The notes: generated from the sequence alone by a model not told the origin. Shown: positions 1-18,696, numbered from the stretch's first letter. The stretch is 46,800 nt of DNA from an uncultured Bacteroidales bacterium (GCA_905234455.1 CAJOIH010000022.1:1-46800), one strand, 5' to 3'. Made by a program: numbers and translations.

Positions 1-824
1 ATGCAGATGGCCACGTTGTTGGGACGGTACCACTTGTTGAAGTAGTTCTTGATGTTGGTGATGCTGGGGTTCTGCAGGTGTTGCTGCGTGCCGATGGTGG
101 TCTGGGTGCCGTAGGGGTGGGTGGGGAAGAGCATCCTGTCAAGGGCTTCCCAAGCCTTGCGGCTGTCCTGGGCGATGCCCATGTTGTATTCTTCGTACAC
201 GGCCTCGAGTTCGGTGTGGAAGCCGCGGATGACCATGTTCTTGAAGCGGTCGCTCTGGATCTTGGCCCAGTTGTCGATCTCGTTGTTGGGGATGTCCTCG
301 ACGTAGCAGGTGACGTCGTTGGAGGTGTAGGCGTTGGTGCCTTCGGCGCCGATGGTCGACATGAGCTTGTCATACTCGTTGGGGATGAAGTACTGGGCGG
401 CCAGCTGGCTCACCGAGTCGATGCCGTGGTAGGCGGCGCGACGTTCTTCAGGGTCGGTGAGGGTGCGGTATTGCTCGTAGCGGGCCTCGATGTCATCGAG
501 ATACACCTTCTCGGCCTCGTAGTCGGTGGTGCCGAAGTGGGTGGTGCCTTTGAACATGATGTGCTCGAGGTAGTGGGCCAGGCCGGTGGTCTCGGCGGGG
601 TCGTTCTTCGAGCCGGTACGCACGGCGATGTAGGTCTGGATGCGCGGCTCTTCGTCGTTGACGCTCAGGTAGACGGTGAGGCCGTTGTCGAGGGTGTAAA
701 TGCGAGTCTCGGTGAGGTCGCCTTTCACCGTTTCATACTTGTACTTGGGTCCTTTGTTGCAGGAGGCCAAAAGCATGACCATGGCTGCACACAGCAGCAT
801 GGCTTTCGTGATGGTTTGTTTCAT
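1..824 (-). CDS. M16 family zinc peptidase, lipoprotein (5' part; C-terminus beyond window)
   Basis: This is the N-terminal 274 residues of an insulinase-like (M16) metallopeptidase; the rest lies left of base 1. Residues 1-22 form a lipoprotein signal with lipobox LASC, so Cys22 is probably lipidated and the enzyme sits in the periplasm or outer membrane. The inverted zinc motif HYLEH is at residues 84-88, and the distal glutamate expected about 76 residues later fits the stretch [13 protein letters not shown] near residue 164. Start ATG is at 824-822, the first Met before the signal peptide. M16 proteins degrade peptides; substrate cannot be told from sequence. It lies downstream of a tRNA terminator and appears to have its own leader. 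Confidence 0.93.
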   Translation of the reverse strand, partial: MKQTITKAMLLCAAMVMLLASCNKGPKYKYETVKGDLTETRIYTLDNGLTVYLSVNDEEPRIQTYIAVRTGSKNDPAETTGLAHYLEHIMFKGTTHFGTTDYEAEKVYLDDIEARYEQYRTLTDPEERRAAYHGIDSVSQLAAQYFIPNEYDKLMSTIGAEGTNAYTSNDVTCYVEDIPNNEIDNWAKIQSDRFKNMVIRGFHTELEAVYEEYNMGIAQDSRKAWEALDRMLFPTHPYGTQTTIGTQQHLQNPSITNIKNYFNKWYRPNNVAIC

Positions 825-830
825 TGTGTT

Positions 831-872
831 AGTTTTGTTGTTTTAGTTGTTATCGTTGTTATAGTTGTTTTT
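831..872 (-). repeat. ACAAC-rich leader repeat upstream of the M16 gene
   Basis: Read on the minus strand, the bases just before the M16 start are a run of ACAAC-like units separated by a few bases. Such unstructured A/C-rich 5' leaders are expected to keep the start codon accessible in a group that rarely uses Shine-Dalgarno sites. No clear promoter box is visible between this leader and the tRNA terminator. Confidence 0.45.
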
Positions 873-887
873 TATTCCGACCCAAAT

Positions 888-918
888 AAAAAAGCCAGTC
901 GTTTGGACTGGCTTTTTT
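888..918 (-). terminator. Rho-independent terminator after tRNA-Arg
   Basis: Perfect 7-bp stem GCCAGTC/GACTGGC (894-900 with 906-912), five-base loop, flanked by A and T runs, so it can act in both directions. It lies 7 bases downstream of the tRNA-Arg 3' end on the minus strand and should end that transcript before the M16 gene. Confidence 0.85.
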
Positions 919-924
919 ATGCAG

Positions 925-998
925 TGATCCGGTTGGGATTCGAACCCAAGACCCACAGCTTAGAAGGCTGTTGCTCTATCCAGCTGAGCTACCAGACC
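925..998 (-). tRNA. tRNA-Arg(TCT)
   Basis: A 74-base cloverleaf on the minus strand. The acceptor stem is GGTCTGG with CCGGATC (two G-U pairs), the discriminator is A and CCA is not encoded. The D arm starts GCTC and closes GAGC. The anticodon stem ACAGC/GCTGT holds loop CTTCTAA with anticodon TCT, which reads AGA/AGG. The T arm has the usual TTCGAAT loop. A promoter lies just upstream and a hairpin terminator just downstream, so it is a single-tRNA transcription unit. Confidence 0.95.
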
Positions 999-1014
999 AG
1001 CTTTATTGCGGGTG

Positions 1015-1044
1015 CAAAATTACGAATTTTTTCCGAACTGTCAA
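1015..1044 (-). promoter_or_regulatory. sigma-ABfr promoter of tRNA-Arg
   Basis: On the minus strand TTG (1044-1042), 19 bases, then TAATTTTG (1022-1015). The bases after the -7 box read CACCCGCAAT, the same as at the tRNA-Met promoter near 39.7 kb. The mature tRNA starts 17 bases after the -7 box. Confidence 0.8.
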
Positions 1045-1049
1045 GCCTT

Positions 1050-1304
1050 TTATTTCACTTTTTTCGTGGGACGCGACTTCTTGACTTGGAGTACGCTGCC
1101 TTGGAACTCCATGTCGTCGGTCTCGACGATGGCCCGGTAAGCTTCGTTGTCGTTGGGCATCTCCACAAAACCGTAACACTTGGAACGGCCCGTCTCGTGA
1201 TCCATGATCACCTTGCATTCGTCGACCTGGCCGTACTGTTCATAGTAAGCACGCAGATCCTCAGCTGTCGTTTTGAACGCCAGTTTGGCTACAAAAATCT
1301 TCAT
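1050..1304 (-). CDS. small RRM-domain RNA-binding protein
   Basis: An 84-residue protein that is essentially one RNA recognition motif. RNP2 is visible as IFVAKL (residues 3-8) and RNP1 as KCYGFVEM (42-49), in the right order and spacing, followed by a basic tail ending RPTKKVK. Stand-alone RRM proteins of this size occur in Bacteroidota and cyanobacteria and bind single-stranded RNA; in Bacteroides related proteins act as global RNA chaperone-like regulators. ATG at 1304 is chosen because the domain begins right after it; an upstream extension to 1355 would cover the promoter. Targets are unknown. Confidence 0.92.
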   Translation of the reverse strand: MKIFVAKLAFKTTAEDLRAYYEQYGQVDECKVIMDHETGRSKCYGFVEMPNDNEAYRAIVETDDMEFQGSVLQVKKSRPTKKVK

Positions 1305-1330
1305 TTGGTTAATTTTTAATGATTTAGAGC

Positions 1331-1360
1331 TTGCAAAAATAAATAGTTTTTGCAACTTTG
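1331..1360 (+). promoter_or_regulatory. promoter of the MalY-type gene
   Basis: TTG (1331-1333), 19 bases, then CAACTTTG (1353-1360), one mismatch to TAnnTTTG. It lies 24 bases before the ATG at 1384 and overlaps almost completely with the opposing promoter of the RRM gene. Confidence 0.6.
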
Positions 1361-1363
1361 CAA
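1334..1363 (-). promoter_or_regulatory. promoter of the RRM gene
   Basis: On the minus strand TTG (1363-1361), 19 bases, TATTTTTG (1341-1334), an exact TAnnTTTG match. The ATG at 1304 follows about 30 bases later. It shares its bases with the divergent promoter at 1331-1360, so the two cannot be occupied together. Confidence 0.7.
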
Positions 1364-1383
1364 AAAAATGAAAAAATTTTTTT

Positions 1384-5277
<3,894 letters not shown>

Positions 5278-5296
5278 GTGGCTCAAGATTATCGTA

Positions 5297-5325
5297 CAAA
5301 AATACGAAAGTTTTCCTTAAATTTG
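5297..5325. promoter_or_regulatory. divergent -7 boxes between membrane protein and thioesterase genes
   Basis: Minus strand TATTTTTG (5304-5297) and plus strand TAAATTTG (5318-5325) are both exact TAnnTTTG matches placed suitably for the flanking starts (5277 and 5345). No convincing TTG at the right spacing was found for either, so they are -7-only candidates. Confidence 0.45.
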
Positions 5326-5344
5326 CCTGTTAAATCGTAAAAAT

Positions 5345-9440
<4,096 letters not shown>

Positions 9441-9441
<1 letters not shown>

Positions 9442-9470
9442 AAAAAGCCGCTCAAAAGCGGCTTTTTTTT
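9441..9470. terminator. bidirectional terminator between beta-galactosidase and arcA
   Basis: Stem GCCGCT/AGCGGC (9447-9452 with 9457-9462), CAAA loop, six A's before and eight T's after. It starts on the last base of the beta-galactosidase stop codon and ends two bases before the arcA stop, so it serves both convergent genes. Confidence 0.9.
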
Positions 9471-9471
9471 C

Positions 9472-10719
9472 TTACCAATCAACTGCTTGCCGTTGCACCG
9501 GCATCGTCATGCACCGGGCGCCGCCGCCACCGCGGGAGAGCTCGTTGCCGATGAAGGTGACCACGCACTTCTTGTGGTTGTCGAGGCTGTCACGGCCTTC
9601 GACGATGTCGGCGGCCGTAACCACGTCGAAACCAGCTTTGTTGATGGATTCGATGGTGTGGCGGTTGCGGGCGTAACCCAGGAACTTGCCAGGGGCGAAG
9701 CAGAAGAAATTGGTGCCGCTGTGCCATTGTTCACGGGCGGGGAAGAGGCTGTTGCCGCCGCCTCCGCAGAAGATGGGCTCCACTGGGACGCCGAGGCTGT
9801 TCAAGGCGACCACCAGGTTGGGCTCGTCTTTTGTGGTGACCTTCTGTCCGTCGATGATGAAATGGGTCGTGCTCATCGAAGGATTCATGATGACAGGCTC
9901 ATAGGCCATGCAGCGGTCCACATTGAGCATGGTGAACACCATGTCGAGGTGGATGAACGACTCGGGGGTGAGAGGCAACTGTTGGGCAATCAGGTGTTTG
10001 ACGCCTGGTTTGGTCTTCAGGTGTTCCACCAGGGCGGCGATGCCGTTCTTGTTGGTACGGGCACTCATGCCGCTCAGCACGATGTCGTCGCGGACGATAT
10101 GGATGTCGCCACCTTCCATGATGGCGTCAGCGGTTCCGTATTTCTTGGCTGGGCAGATCACTTCACCGTCGAACAAGGGATGGGTGCTGTAGATGGTCTC
10201 CAGGATGGCGGTCTCACGAGCACGTACCTTGGTGGCCATGTGGCTGATCATCAGGTTGTTGAACATGGTGAAGGAGGCGTCTCTCATGAAGTAGAAATTC
10301 GGCAAGGGACGCAGGGTGAAGTAGTGCGGGTCGGTGACGGGGACGTTGTCCTGATGCACGCCTTCGATCAAAGCCTTGGAAAGCGCGGCTGCATCCAGTG
10401 ATTTGAGCTGGTCGGCCATGAAGGTGATATCTTCGCTGTGGCAGATGCGGTCGACTAATTGGTTTTTGACGTTTTCATCGTGGAGGATGTCGGTCAAAAG
10501 GTCGGCGATCTCGTGGACTTTGGCGGCTTTTTCCAGCACGCCCTTGAAATATCTGTGTTCGTTTTCTGCGACTGGCAGGTTAAGAATGTCGCTAAAAAGA
10601 TAGTCGTGGGCCGTTTCGGGAGTCATGTTCTCCAATTCGGGGCCCGGGGTATGCACCAACACGTGTTCCAACTTGCCGATCTCAGAGTTGACGCATACTT
10701 TTACTCGGTCAGAATCCAT
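9472..10719 (-). CDS. arcA: arginine deiminase
   Basis: A 415-residue guanidino-modifying enzyme that converts arginine to citrulline plus ammonia, the first step of the arginine deiminase pathway. Landmarks: FMRDASF (about residue 160), MEGGDIHI, HLDMVFTML with the catalytic His, and the nucleophile Cys403 in GGGGARCMTMP close to the C-terminus. Length fits the family. It is preceded by its own promoter at 10745-10775, which overlaps the stop of the upstream deacylase gene. Carbamate kinase (arcC) is 9 kb away and no ornithine carbamoyltransferase or arginine/ornithine antiporter is in the window. Confidence 0.96.
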   Translation of the reverse strand: MDSDRVKVCVNSEIGKLEHVLVHTPGPELENMTPETAHDYLFSDILNLPVAENEHRYFKGVLEKAAKVHEIADLLTDILHDENVKNQLVDRICHSEDITFMADQLKSLDAAALSKALIEGVHQDNVPVTDPHYFTLRPLPNFYFMRDASFTMFNNLMISHMATKVRARETAILETIYSTHPLFDGEVICPAKKYGTADAIMEGGDIHIVRDDIVLSGMSARTNKNGIAALVEHLKTKPGVKHLIAQQLPLTPESFIHLDMVFTMLNVDRCMAYEPVIMNPSMSTTHFIIDGQKVTTKDEPNLVVALNSLGVPVEPIFCGGGGNSLFPAREQWHSGTNFFCFAPGKFLGYARNRHTIESINKAGFDVVTAADIVEGRDSLDNHKKCVVTFIGNELSRGGGGARCMTMPVQRQAVDW

Positions 10720-10744
10720 AAAGAAAGTTTTAGAAATTTGGCTG

Positions 10745-10775
10745 CAAAGGTACGAAAATTTTTGAATCGGGTCAA
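10745..10775 (-). promoter_or_regulatory. sigma-ABfr promoter of arcA
   Basis: Minus strand TTG (10775-10773), 20 bases, TACCTTTG (10752-10745). The arcA ATG at 10719 follows 25 bases later. The -33 triplet overlaps the last codon and stop of the upstream gene (stop at 10772). Confidence 0.75.
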
Positions 10776-11279
10776 TACAATTCGAGAAATTCGTACGTGT
10801 TGCCCATGGCGTCGAGGAACTTGATGAAGTCCTCGTTTTTGATGACGATGGTGGCGGTGTTGTCGTTGGGATGGAAGCTCAGCCGCTCGGCTTTCTGAAG
10901 GTTCTGGTCGATGAACACATGGACGTGATGCTCAGCGTCATTAATTAATCCGAAGGGGGAGACGCTGCCGGGTTTTAATCCCAGATATTTGTCCATTCTT
11001 GCCTCGGAAGCGAAGCTCAGCTTGCCTTGGTGCAGCCGGTGCTCCAGGTCGTGGATGTCCATCTGGTGCATGCACTCGAACAGCACGAGATAATGCTTGT
11101 TTCCCTTGTGGTTCCTGAAAAACAGGTTCTTGCAATGGGTGGAGTCGAATTCCTTCCAATAATTAATAGCCTCCTCGATGGTCGGGATGGGCGGATGGAA
11201 ATGGATGTCGAATTCGATGCCGAGGCTTTTCAGCGTGTCAACGACTTTCTGTTGACGCTCGCTCATTTCGTGGGTGATG

Positions 11280-11293
<14 letters not shown>
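10772..11293 (-). CDS. YbaK/ProX-type aminoacyl-tRNA deacylase
   Basis: A 173-residue protein of the YbaK/ProRS-associated domain family, best matching the free-standing ProX (PrdX) branch that hydrolyses mischarged Ala-tRNA(Pro). Family features seen are the N-terminal FHPPIPTIEEA stretch, KNLFFRNHKGNKHYLVL, and GLKPGSVSPFGLINDA, the conserved glycine-serine-proline region with the substrate pocket. ATG at 11293 overlaps the end of uvrA by 14 bases; an internal start at Met10 (SERQQK) would avoid the overlap and is equally possible. It probably shares the uvrA transcript. Confidence 0.88.
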
Positions 11294-14099
<2,806 letters not shown>

Positions 14100-14102
<3 letters not shown>

Positions 14103-14107
14103 AATTA
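14100..14107 (-). promoter_or_regulatory. -7 box candidate for uvrA
   Basis: Minus strand TAATTTTG (14107-14100), exact TAnnTTTG match, without a properly spaced TTG. It overlaps the most upstream possible TTG start codon of uvrA, which would place transcription initiation inside the nominal reading frame and favours the later TTG at 14075. Confidence 0.45.
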
Positions 14108-14118
14108 CGTCATTTTTC

Positions 14119-14148
14119 TTGACTTTATGAATTTTTGCACTATCTTTG
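14119..14148 (+). promoter_or_regulatory. sigma-ABfr promoter of the ECF sigma gene
   Basis: TTG (14119-14121), 19 bases, TATCTTTG (14141-14148): a full consensus match. It implies a 5' leader of about 90 bases before the ATG at 14245. The leader holds AGGAGGAC near 14177, too far from the start to be its ribosome site. Confidence 0.85.
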
Positions 14149-14244
14149 CATCAAATTATTTGTTTAACCAACCCATAGGAGGACAGTCTATCGAAAGATA
14201 TTTACCCTGATTAACAGGCTTTTAGCCACTAAAAACAGGGCCGT

Positions 14245-14832
14245 ATGTCCGAGAATAAAAGAACTGATAAAGAGCTGATTGATGGCTACCGCAATGGCTG
14301 TCTATCAGATTTTGAATTGTTGGTTGGTCGTTACCAGGATCAGATATATAATTATGTGTTCTCTCTGGTGAGGGAGCGTCAACTGACTGACGACATCTTC
14401 CAGGATACCTTTGTGAAGATCATCCGCGTGATCAAGGCCGGCGTGTACAAGGATGAGGGCAAGTTCATCCAGTTTGCCATGCGTATCGCCCACAACTTGG
14501 TGATCGACCATTTTCGCAAGGAGAACCGCATCCCCGTGGTGGAGTCGTCGAGCGAGGACTACAACTACGTGGACAATGCGCCCATCACCGACCCGTCGGT
14601 AGAGCAGGGGATGATTATCGACCAGATCCACAGCGACCTGCGCAAGATGATCGAGCTGCTGCCCGCCGAACAGAAAGAGGTGCTCCGCATGCGCATCTAC
14701 GACGACCTGAGCTTCAAGGAGATCGCCGACATCACCAAGGTGAGCATCAACACCGCCCTGGGACGCATGCGCTACGCCCTCATCAACCTGCGTAAGATGG
14801 CCGAGTGCAACCATGTCAGCCTCAGCTATTGA
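14245..14832 (+). CDS. RNA polymerase ECF-type sigma factor
   Basis: A 195-residue sigma-70 family protein with only regions 2 and 4. Region 2 (about residues 20-95) includes the core-binding and -10-recognition segment RQLTDDIFQDTFVKIIR and the AHNLVIDHFRK helix. Region 4.2 (about 140-190) has the helix-turn-helix FKEIADITKVSINTALGRMR. No anti-sigma gene follows, unlike SusC/D-linked ECF factors, so it is probably of the housekeeping or stress type found as single genes in Bacteroidales. A 47-residue ORF lies immediately downstream in the same transcript. ATG at 14245 directly precedes the charged N-terminus typical of the family. Confidence 0.93.
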   Translation: MSENKRTDKELIDGYRNGCLSDFELLVGRYQDQIYNYVFSLVRERQLTDDIFQDTFVKIIRVIKAGVYKDEGKFIQFAMRIAHNLVIDHFRKENRIPVVESSSEDYNYVDNAPITDPSVEQGMIIDQIHSDLRKMIELLPAEQKEVLRMRIYDDLSFKEIADITKVSINTALGRMRYALINLRKMAECNHVSLSY

Positions 14833-14916
14833 TTCCTGAAAAAAGTTTTTGAGGCAGCACAATATTCGGTCCGGACTTCCGTTCTAAAGGTGTAAGTTAA
14901 ATCAAACCAAACGCCT

Positions 14917-15060
14917 ATGACGGAAAATGCTACTCTCCAATCCAATGAACCCATCCTACATCCAAGCCAATCAGTTCTGAACTTCATTTTCAGCTATGCA
15001 GCGTCCTACGACGTGATGAACACCGGGATGCTCGGCACGACAGGGTTCATGAAGAATTAA
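14917..15060 (+). CDS. small 47-residue protein downstream of the sigma factor
   Basis: An ATG-to-TAA frame of 48 codons between the sigma factor gene and a strong terminator. The product reads in part PSQSVLNFIFSYAASYDVMNT and ends TGFMKN. The pattern of a short polar N-terminus, a PSxxVLNxI helix and an aromatic SYxV segment resembles the short conserved proteins that I recall following this sigma gene in Bacteroides, so I call it a real gene. It has no transmembrane segment or signal peptide. A role as partner or regulator of the sigma factor is inference from position only. Confidence 0.65.
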   Translation: MTENATLQSNEPILHPSQSVLNFIFSYAASYDVMNTGMLGTTGFMKN

Positions 15061-15065
15061 AACAG

Positions 15066-15094
15066 AAAGACGCGACGAAAGTCGCGTCTTTTTT
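15066..15094 (+). terminator. Rho-independent terminator after the sigma factor unit
   Basis: Stem GACGCGAC/GTCGCGTC (15069-15076 with 15081-15088), GAAA tetraloop, then six T's. It starts six bases after the small ORF's stop. Confidence 0.93.
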
Positions 15095-15095
15095 A

Positions 15096-15103
15096 TATCT
15101 TTG
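15096..15103 (+). promoter_or_regulatory. -7 box candidate for pepE
   Basis: TATCTTTG directly after the T run of the preceding terminator, 23 bases before the pepE ATG. The -33 region falls inside the terminator stem and has no TTG, so only the -7 box supports it. Confidence 0.5.
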
Positions 15104-15126
15104 CGAAAACTTAACATCGCATTACC

Positions 15127-15900
15127 ATGAGACTTCTATTAATCAGCAACTCCACCAACTTCGGTGAGACCTACCTTGCCTGGGCATGCAACCAAATCGA
15201 ATTCTTCTGCCTGCAAAACAACCTGAACAAGAACAGCCGCATCATCTTCGTGCCTTTCGCTGGCGTCAACATCGCCGGGAAGGCCTATCCCGACAGCTAC
15301 GATGCCTACGAGGCACGCGTGCAGAAGGTGTTCCTCGAGAAGTTCGGCTTCGAGAACTTCAGCTCGGTGCATCATTATGACGACAAGGTGAAAGCCGTGA
15401 ATGAGGCCGACCTCATCGTGGTGGGTGGCGGCAACACCTTCCATCTGGTGGCCGAGATGCACAAATATGGGTTGATGGATGCCATCCGCGAAAGGGCGTT
15501 GGCAGGCGTGCCTTACATCGGCTGGAGCGCCGGCAGCAACGTGGCCTGTCCCACGCTGTGCACCACCAACGACATGCCCATCGTGCAACCTGCCTCGTTC
15601 AAGACCCTGAACCTGGTGCCTTTCCAGATCAATCCCCATTACCTCGACCCGCATCCGGAGATCGACAAGATGATCAAACACGGTGGCGAGACCCGTCAGG
15701 ACCGTATCAACGAATACCTCGCCGTGAACCAGCAGATGGTCGTCGTGGGCCTTCGTGAAGCCACCTCGCTGTGGGTGACCGACGGCAAGATGATGCTCAA
15801 GGGCGGCAAGAAGATGATCGTGATGCAATACGGCAAGGAGGCCGTGGAGATCGAGCCCAATACCGATGTAACCTTCCTGCTGGGCCACCAGCCGGCATAA
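15127..15900 (+). CDS. pepE: peptidase E (alpha-aspartyl dipeptidase, family S51)
   Basis: A 257-residue cytoplasmic serine dipeptidase that splits Asp-X dipeptides. The nucleophile is S134 in IGWSAGSNVA, the family's nucleophile elbow; GGGNTFHL (100-107) and the INPHYLDPH segment carrying the catalytic His are also present. It is somewhat longer than the Salmonella enzyme (229 residues). ATG at 15127 begins the typical MRLLLISNST strand. The calcium ATPase gene starts at the very next base after its TAA, so the two form an operon. Confidence 0.95.
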   Translation: MRLLLISNSTNFGETYLAWACNQIEFFCLQNNLNKNSRIIFVPFAGVNIAGKAYPDSYDAYEARVQKVFLEKFGFENFSSVHHYDDKVKAVNEADLIVVGGGNTFHLVAEMHKYGLMDAIRERALAGVPYIGWSAGSNVACPTLCTTNDMPIVQPASFKTLNLVPFQINPHYLDPHPEIDKMIKHGGETRQDRINEYLAVNQQMVVVGLREATSLWVTDGKMMLKGGKKMIVMQYGKEAVEIEPNTDVTFLLGHQPA

Positions 15901-18696
15901 ATGGAACACGACCATCGTCACAGTGGCCTGACTTCCGAACAAGTTGAACAAAGCCGACGGCAGCATGGAAGCAATACGCTGACGCCGCCGGCCAAGGAAC
16001 CGGTGTGGAAGCTGTTCCTGGAGAAGTTCCAGGATCCCATCATCCGTATCCTGCTCATCGCCCTGCTGCTGTCGGTCGGCGTTTCGCTTTACCAATACTT
16101 TGCCGGTACCGCTACCGCCAGCGTGTTGCTGGAGCCCCTGGGCATCTTCGTGGCAGTGATGCTGGCCACCACCGTGGGCTTCCTGTTTGAGCTGAGCGCC
16201 AATCGCAAGTTCGACATCCTCAACAAGACCAAGGACGAGGAGCCGGTGACGGTGATGCGCAATGGACGCATCACCCGCATCGAGCGCAAGGACGTGGTGG
16301 TGGGCGACATGGTGTTTGTGAATCCCGGCGACGAGGTCCCTGCCGACGGTACCTTGCTGGAAGCCATCTCGCTGCAAGTCAACGAATCGTCGCTGACGGG
16401 CGAGCCGATGGCCCGAAAGACGGTCAACCCCGAGGAGTTCGACCCAGAAGCCACCTATCCCTCTAACTGCCTGTGCCGCGGCACCTCGGTCATCGACGGC
16501 AACGGCATCTTCATCGTGGAACGCGTGGGCGACGCCACCGAATGGGGTAAGGTGTACCATGGGGCACAGATCGACAACAAGGTCAAGACCCCGCTGAATG
16601 AACAACTCGACCGGCTTGGACATGCCATCACCGTGGCCAGCTACATCATCGCCGGACTCATCGTGGGCTTCAGGCTGCTGATGTATCTGGTCATCGACGA
16701 CTGCGTGGAGTTCGAGTGGATGGACTTCGCGCGTTACCTCTTGAATACCATCATGATCGCCATCACCTTGATCGTGGTGGCGGTGCCCGAAGGCCTTCCG
16801 ATGAGCATCACCCTCAGCCTGGCGCTGAGTATGCGCAGGATGCTCGAGACCAACAACCTGGTGCGTAAGATGCACGCCTGCGAGACCATGGGGGCCTCCA
16901 CCGTGATCTGTACCGACAAGACAGGGACGCTGACGCAGAACCGCATGAGCGTGAGCGAGTTCCGGATCTATGGCCTGCATGACAGTCGCCTCGACGACTC
17001 ACAGACCGCTACATTAATAAAAGAGGGCGTCGCCATCAACTCGACGGCTTTTCTCGACTTCACCGATCAACGTGAGGCCAAGGCGGTGGGCAACCCCACC
17101 GAAGCCGCCCTGCTGCTTTGGCTCTTCCAGAACAACGTGGATTACATCAGCTACCGCGACCATACCAAGATCGTCCGTCAGGTGCCTTTCTCCACGAAAT
17201 ACAAATACATGGCTACCCTGGTGGCTACCGACGAACCCGACCTGCTGCTGATGTACGTGAAAGGCGCTCCTGAAATCGTGCTGCGGCACTGTTCCAAGAT
17301 CAGGATGGAAGAGGGAGAGCAACCCATGGAGGCATTTCTGGAGCCTGTGGAACAACACCTGTCGGCCTGCCAGAACCAAGCGATGCGCACCTTGGGATTC
17401 GCCTACCGCTATCTGGACCGAAAGGACCTCGATGCGGTGTTCGACGGTGAGAAGCTGGCCACCTACGACCTCTGTTATCTAGGTACCGCTGCCATCGCCG
17501 ACCCAGTGCGTGAGGAAGTGCCAGGTGCCATCCAGGACTGCCTTTCCGCGGGGATCCAGGTGAAGATCGTCACCGGCGACACCTCGGGCACCGCCAAGGA
17601 AATCGGGCGGCAGATCGGCCTGTGGACTTCATCGGATACCGAAGAGAAGAACCTCATCACCGGCAGGGAGTTTGGCAGCAGGTCCGACGAGGAGTTGCTG
17701 GAGCGGGTGGGTGACATCAAGATCATGTCGCGAGCCCGTCCCATGGACAAGGAACGGCTGGTCAGGCTGCTGCAGCAGCGCGGCGAGGTGGTGGCGGTCA
17801 CCGGCGACGGCACCAACGACGCACCTGCCTTGAACGCGGCACAGATCGGCCTCTCGATGGGCGACGGCACCAGCGTGGCCAAGGAAGCCAGCGACATCAC
17901 CATCCTCGACAACTCGTTCCATAGCATCGCGAGGGCGGTGACTTGGGGACGGTCCCTTTACCACAACATCCAACGTTTCATCCTGTTCCAGATGACCATC
18001 AACGTGGCGGCCTGCCTCATCGTGCTACTGGGCGCCATCCTGGGCACCGAGTCGCCATTGACGGTGACGCAGATGCTGTGGGTCAATTTGATCATGGACA
18101 CCTTTGCGGCCTTGGCTTTGGCGTCGCTGCCACCCGATAAGAAGGTGATGCAGGAGCAGCCACGCAAACGCGACGCTTTCATCATTAATCGTCCGATGTG
18201 CGTGAGGATTCTTGGTGTGGGCCTGTTGTTCGTGGCCGTGCTGTTCGGGCTGATCCAATACTTCAAGCACGTCGACCTGACTTCCATGGCCGACTTCTCG
18301 TTCCGGGATTATTTTGTCAACTATTTCAATTTCACCCATGTACACAAAGGAATGAGCCCTTACGAGCTCACCCTGTTTTTCACGGTCTTTGTGTTCATGC
18401 AGTTCTGGAACATCTTCAACGCCAAGGCCTTCATGACGGGGCAATCGGCGTTCAAGGGTTTGTTCTTCAAAGGTTCGGATCCGATGGCCAAGGGCTCTTC
18501 TTCCAGCGGCTTGAGCTCGGGATTCCTTTTGACCCTGGTCATCATCTTTGTGGGTCAGATCCTCATCGTCACCTTCGGTGGTGGGATGTTCGAGGTGACG
18601 CCGCTGTCGTTGGGCGATTGGGTTCGCATCATCGCGGCGACCTCGGTGATCCTCTGGGTCGGAGAGCTCGGAAGGGCAATAAAAAAAGCCGCCTGA
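15901..18696 (+). CDS. PMCA-type calcium-translocating P-type ATPase
   Basis: A 931-residue P2-type ATPase of the inner membrane. The phosphorylated residue is D339 in CTDKTGTLTQN. The membrane-4 motif AVPEGLP, typical of Ca2+ pumps, is at about residue 297. The actuator motif is TGEP (166-169) where most pumps have TGES, and the hinge motif GDGTNDAPAL is intact. Helices 1-2 lie at about 45-100, and helices 5-10 fill the C-terminal 250 residues. It should export Ca2+ from the cytoplasm. It starts directly after pepE. The stop codon TGA is in the loop of the terminator at 18682-18711. Confidence 0.93.
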   Translation: MEHDHRHSGLTSEQVEQSRRQHGSNTLTPPAKEPVWKLFLEKFQDPIIRILLIALLLSVGVSLYQYFAGTATASVLLEPLGIFVAVMLATTVGFLFELSANRKFDILNKTKDEEPVTVMRNGRITRIERKDVVVGDMVFVNPGDEVPADGTLLEAISLQVNESSLTGEPMARKTVNPEEFDPEATYPSNCLCRGTSVIDGNGIFIVERVGDATEWGKVYHGAQIDNKVKTPLNEQLDRLGHAITVASYIIAGLIVGFRLLMYLVIDDCVEFEWMDFARYLLNTIMIAITLIVVAVPEGLPMSITLSLALSMRRMLETNNLVRKMHACETMGASTVICTDKTGTLTQNRMSVSEFRIYGLHDSRLDDSQTATLIKEGVAINSTAFLDFTDQREAKAVGNPTEAALLLWLFQNNVDYISYRDHTKIVRQVPFSTKYKYMATLVATDEPDLLLMYVKGAPEIVLRHCSKIRMEEGEQPMEAFLEPVEQHLSACQNQAMRTLGFAYRYLDRKDLDAVFDGEKLATYDLCYLGTAAIADPVREEVPGAIQDCLSAGIQVKIVTGDTSGTAKEIGRQIGLWTSSDTEEKNLITGREFGSRSDEELLERVGDIKIMSRARPMDKERLVRLLQQRGEVVAVTGDGTNDAPALNAAQIGLSMGDGTSVAKEASDITILDNSFHSIARAVTWGRSLYHNIQRFILFQMTINVAACLIVLLGAILGTESPLTVTQMLWVNLIMDTFAALALASLPPDKKVMQEQPRKRDAFIINRPMCVRILGVGLLFVAVLFGLIQYFKHVDLTSMADFSFRDYFVNYFNFTHVHKGMSPYELTLFFTVFVFMQFWNIFNAKAFMTGQSAFKGLFFKGSDPMAKGSSSSGLSSGFLLTLVIIFVGQILIVTFGGGMFEVTPLSLGDWVRIIAATSVILWVGELGRAIKKAA

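Noticed and set aside
78..1319. Long open frame (413 codons) on the plus strand across the M16 gene, tRNA-Arg and the RRM gene
   Set aside because: It runs antisense through three well-supported features including a tRNA, has low-complexity Val/Gly/Asp-rich translation, and is explained by GC-rich third positions on the other strand.
14170..14190. AGGAGGAC as ribosome binding site of a missed ORF in the sigma factor leader
   Set aside because: No ATG, GTG or TTG with an open frame of useful length follows at a suitable distance.
15139..16980. 613-codon open frame antisense to pepE and the calcium ATPase
   Set aside because: The translation is His/Gln/Asp-rich with no domain, while the plus strand encodes two clear enzymes with all motifs.
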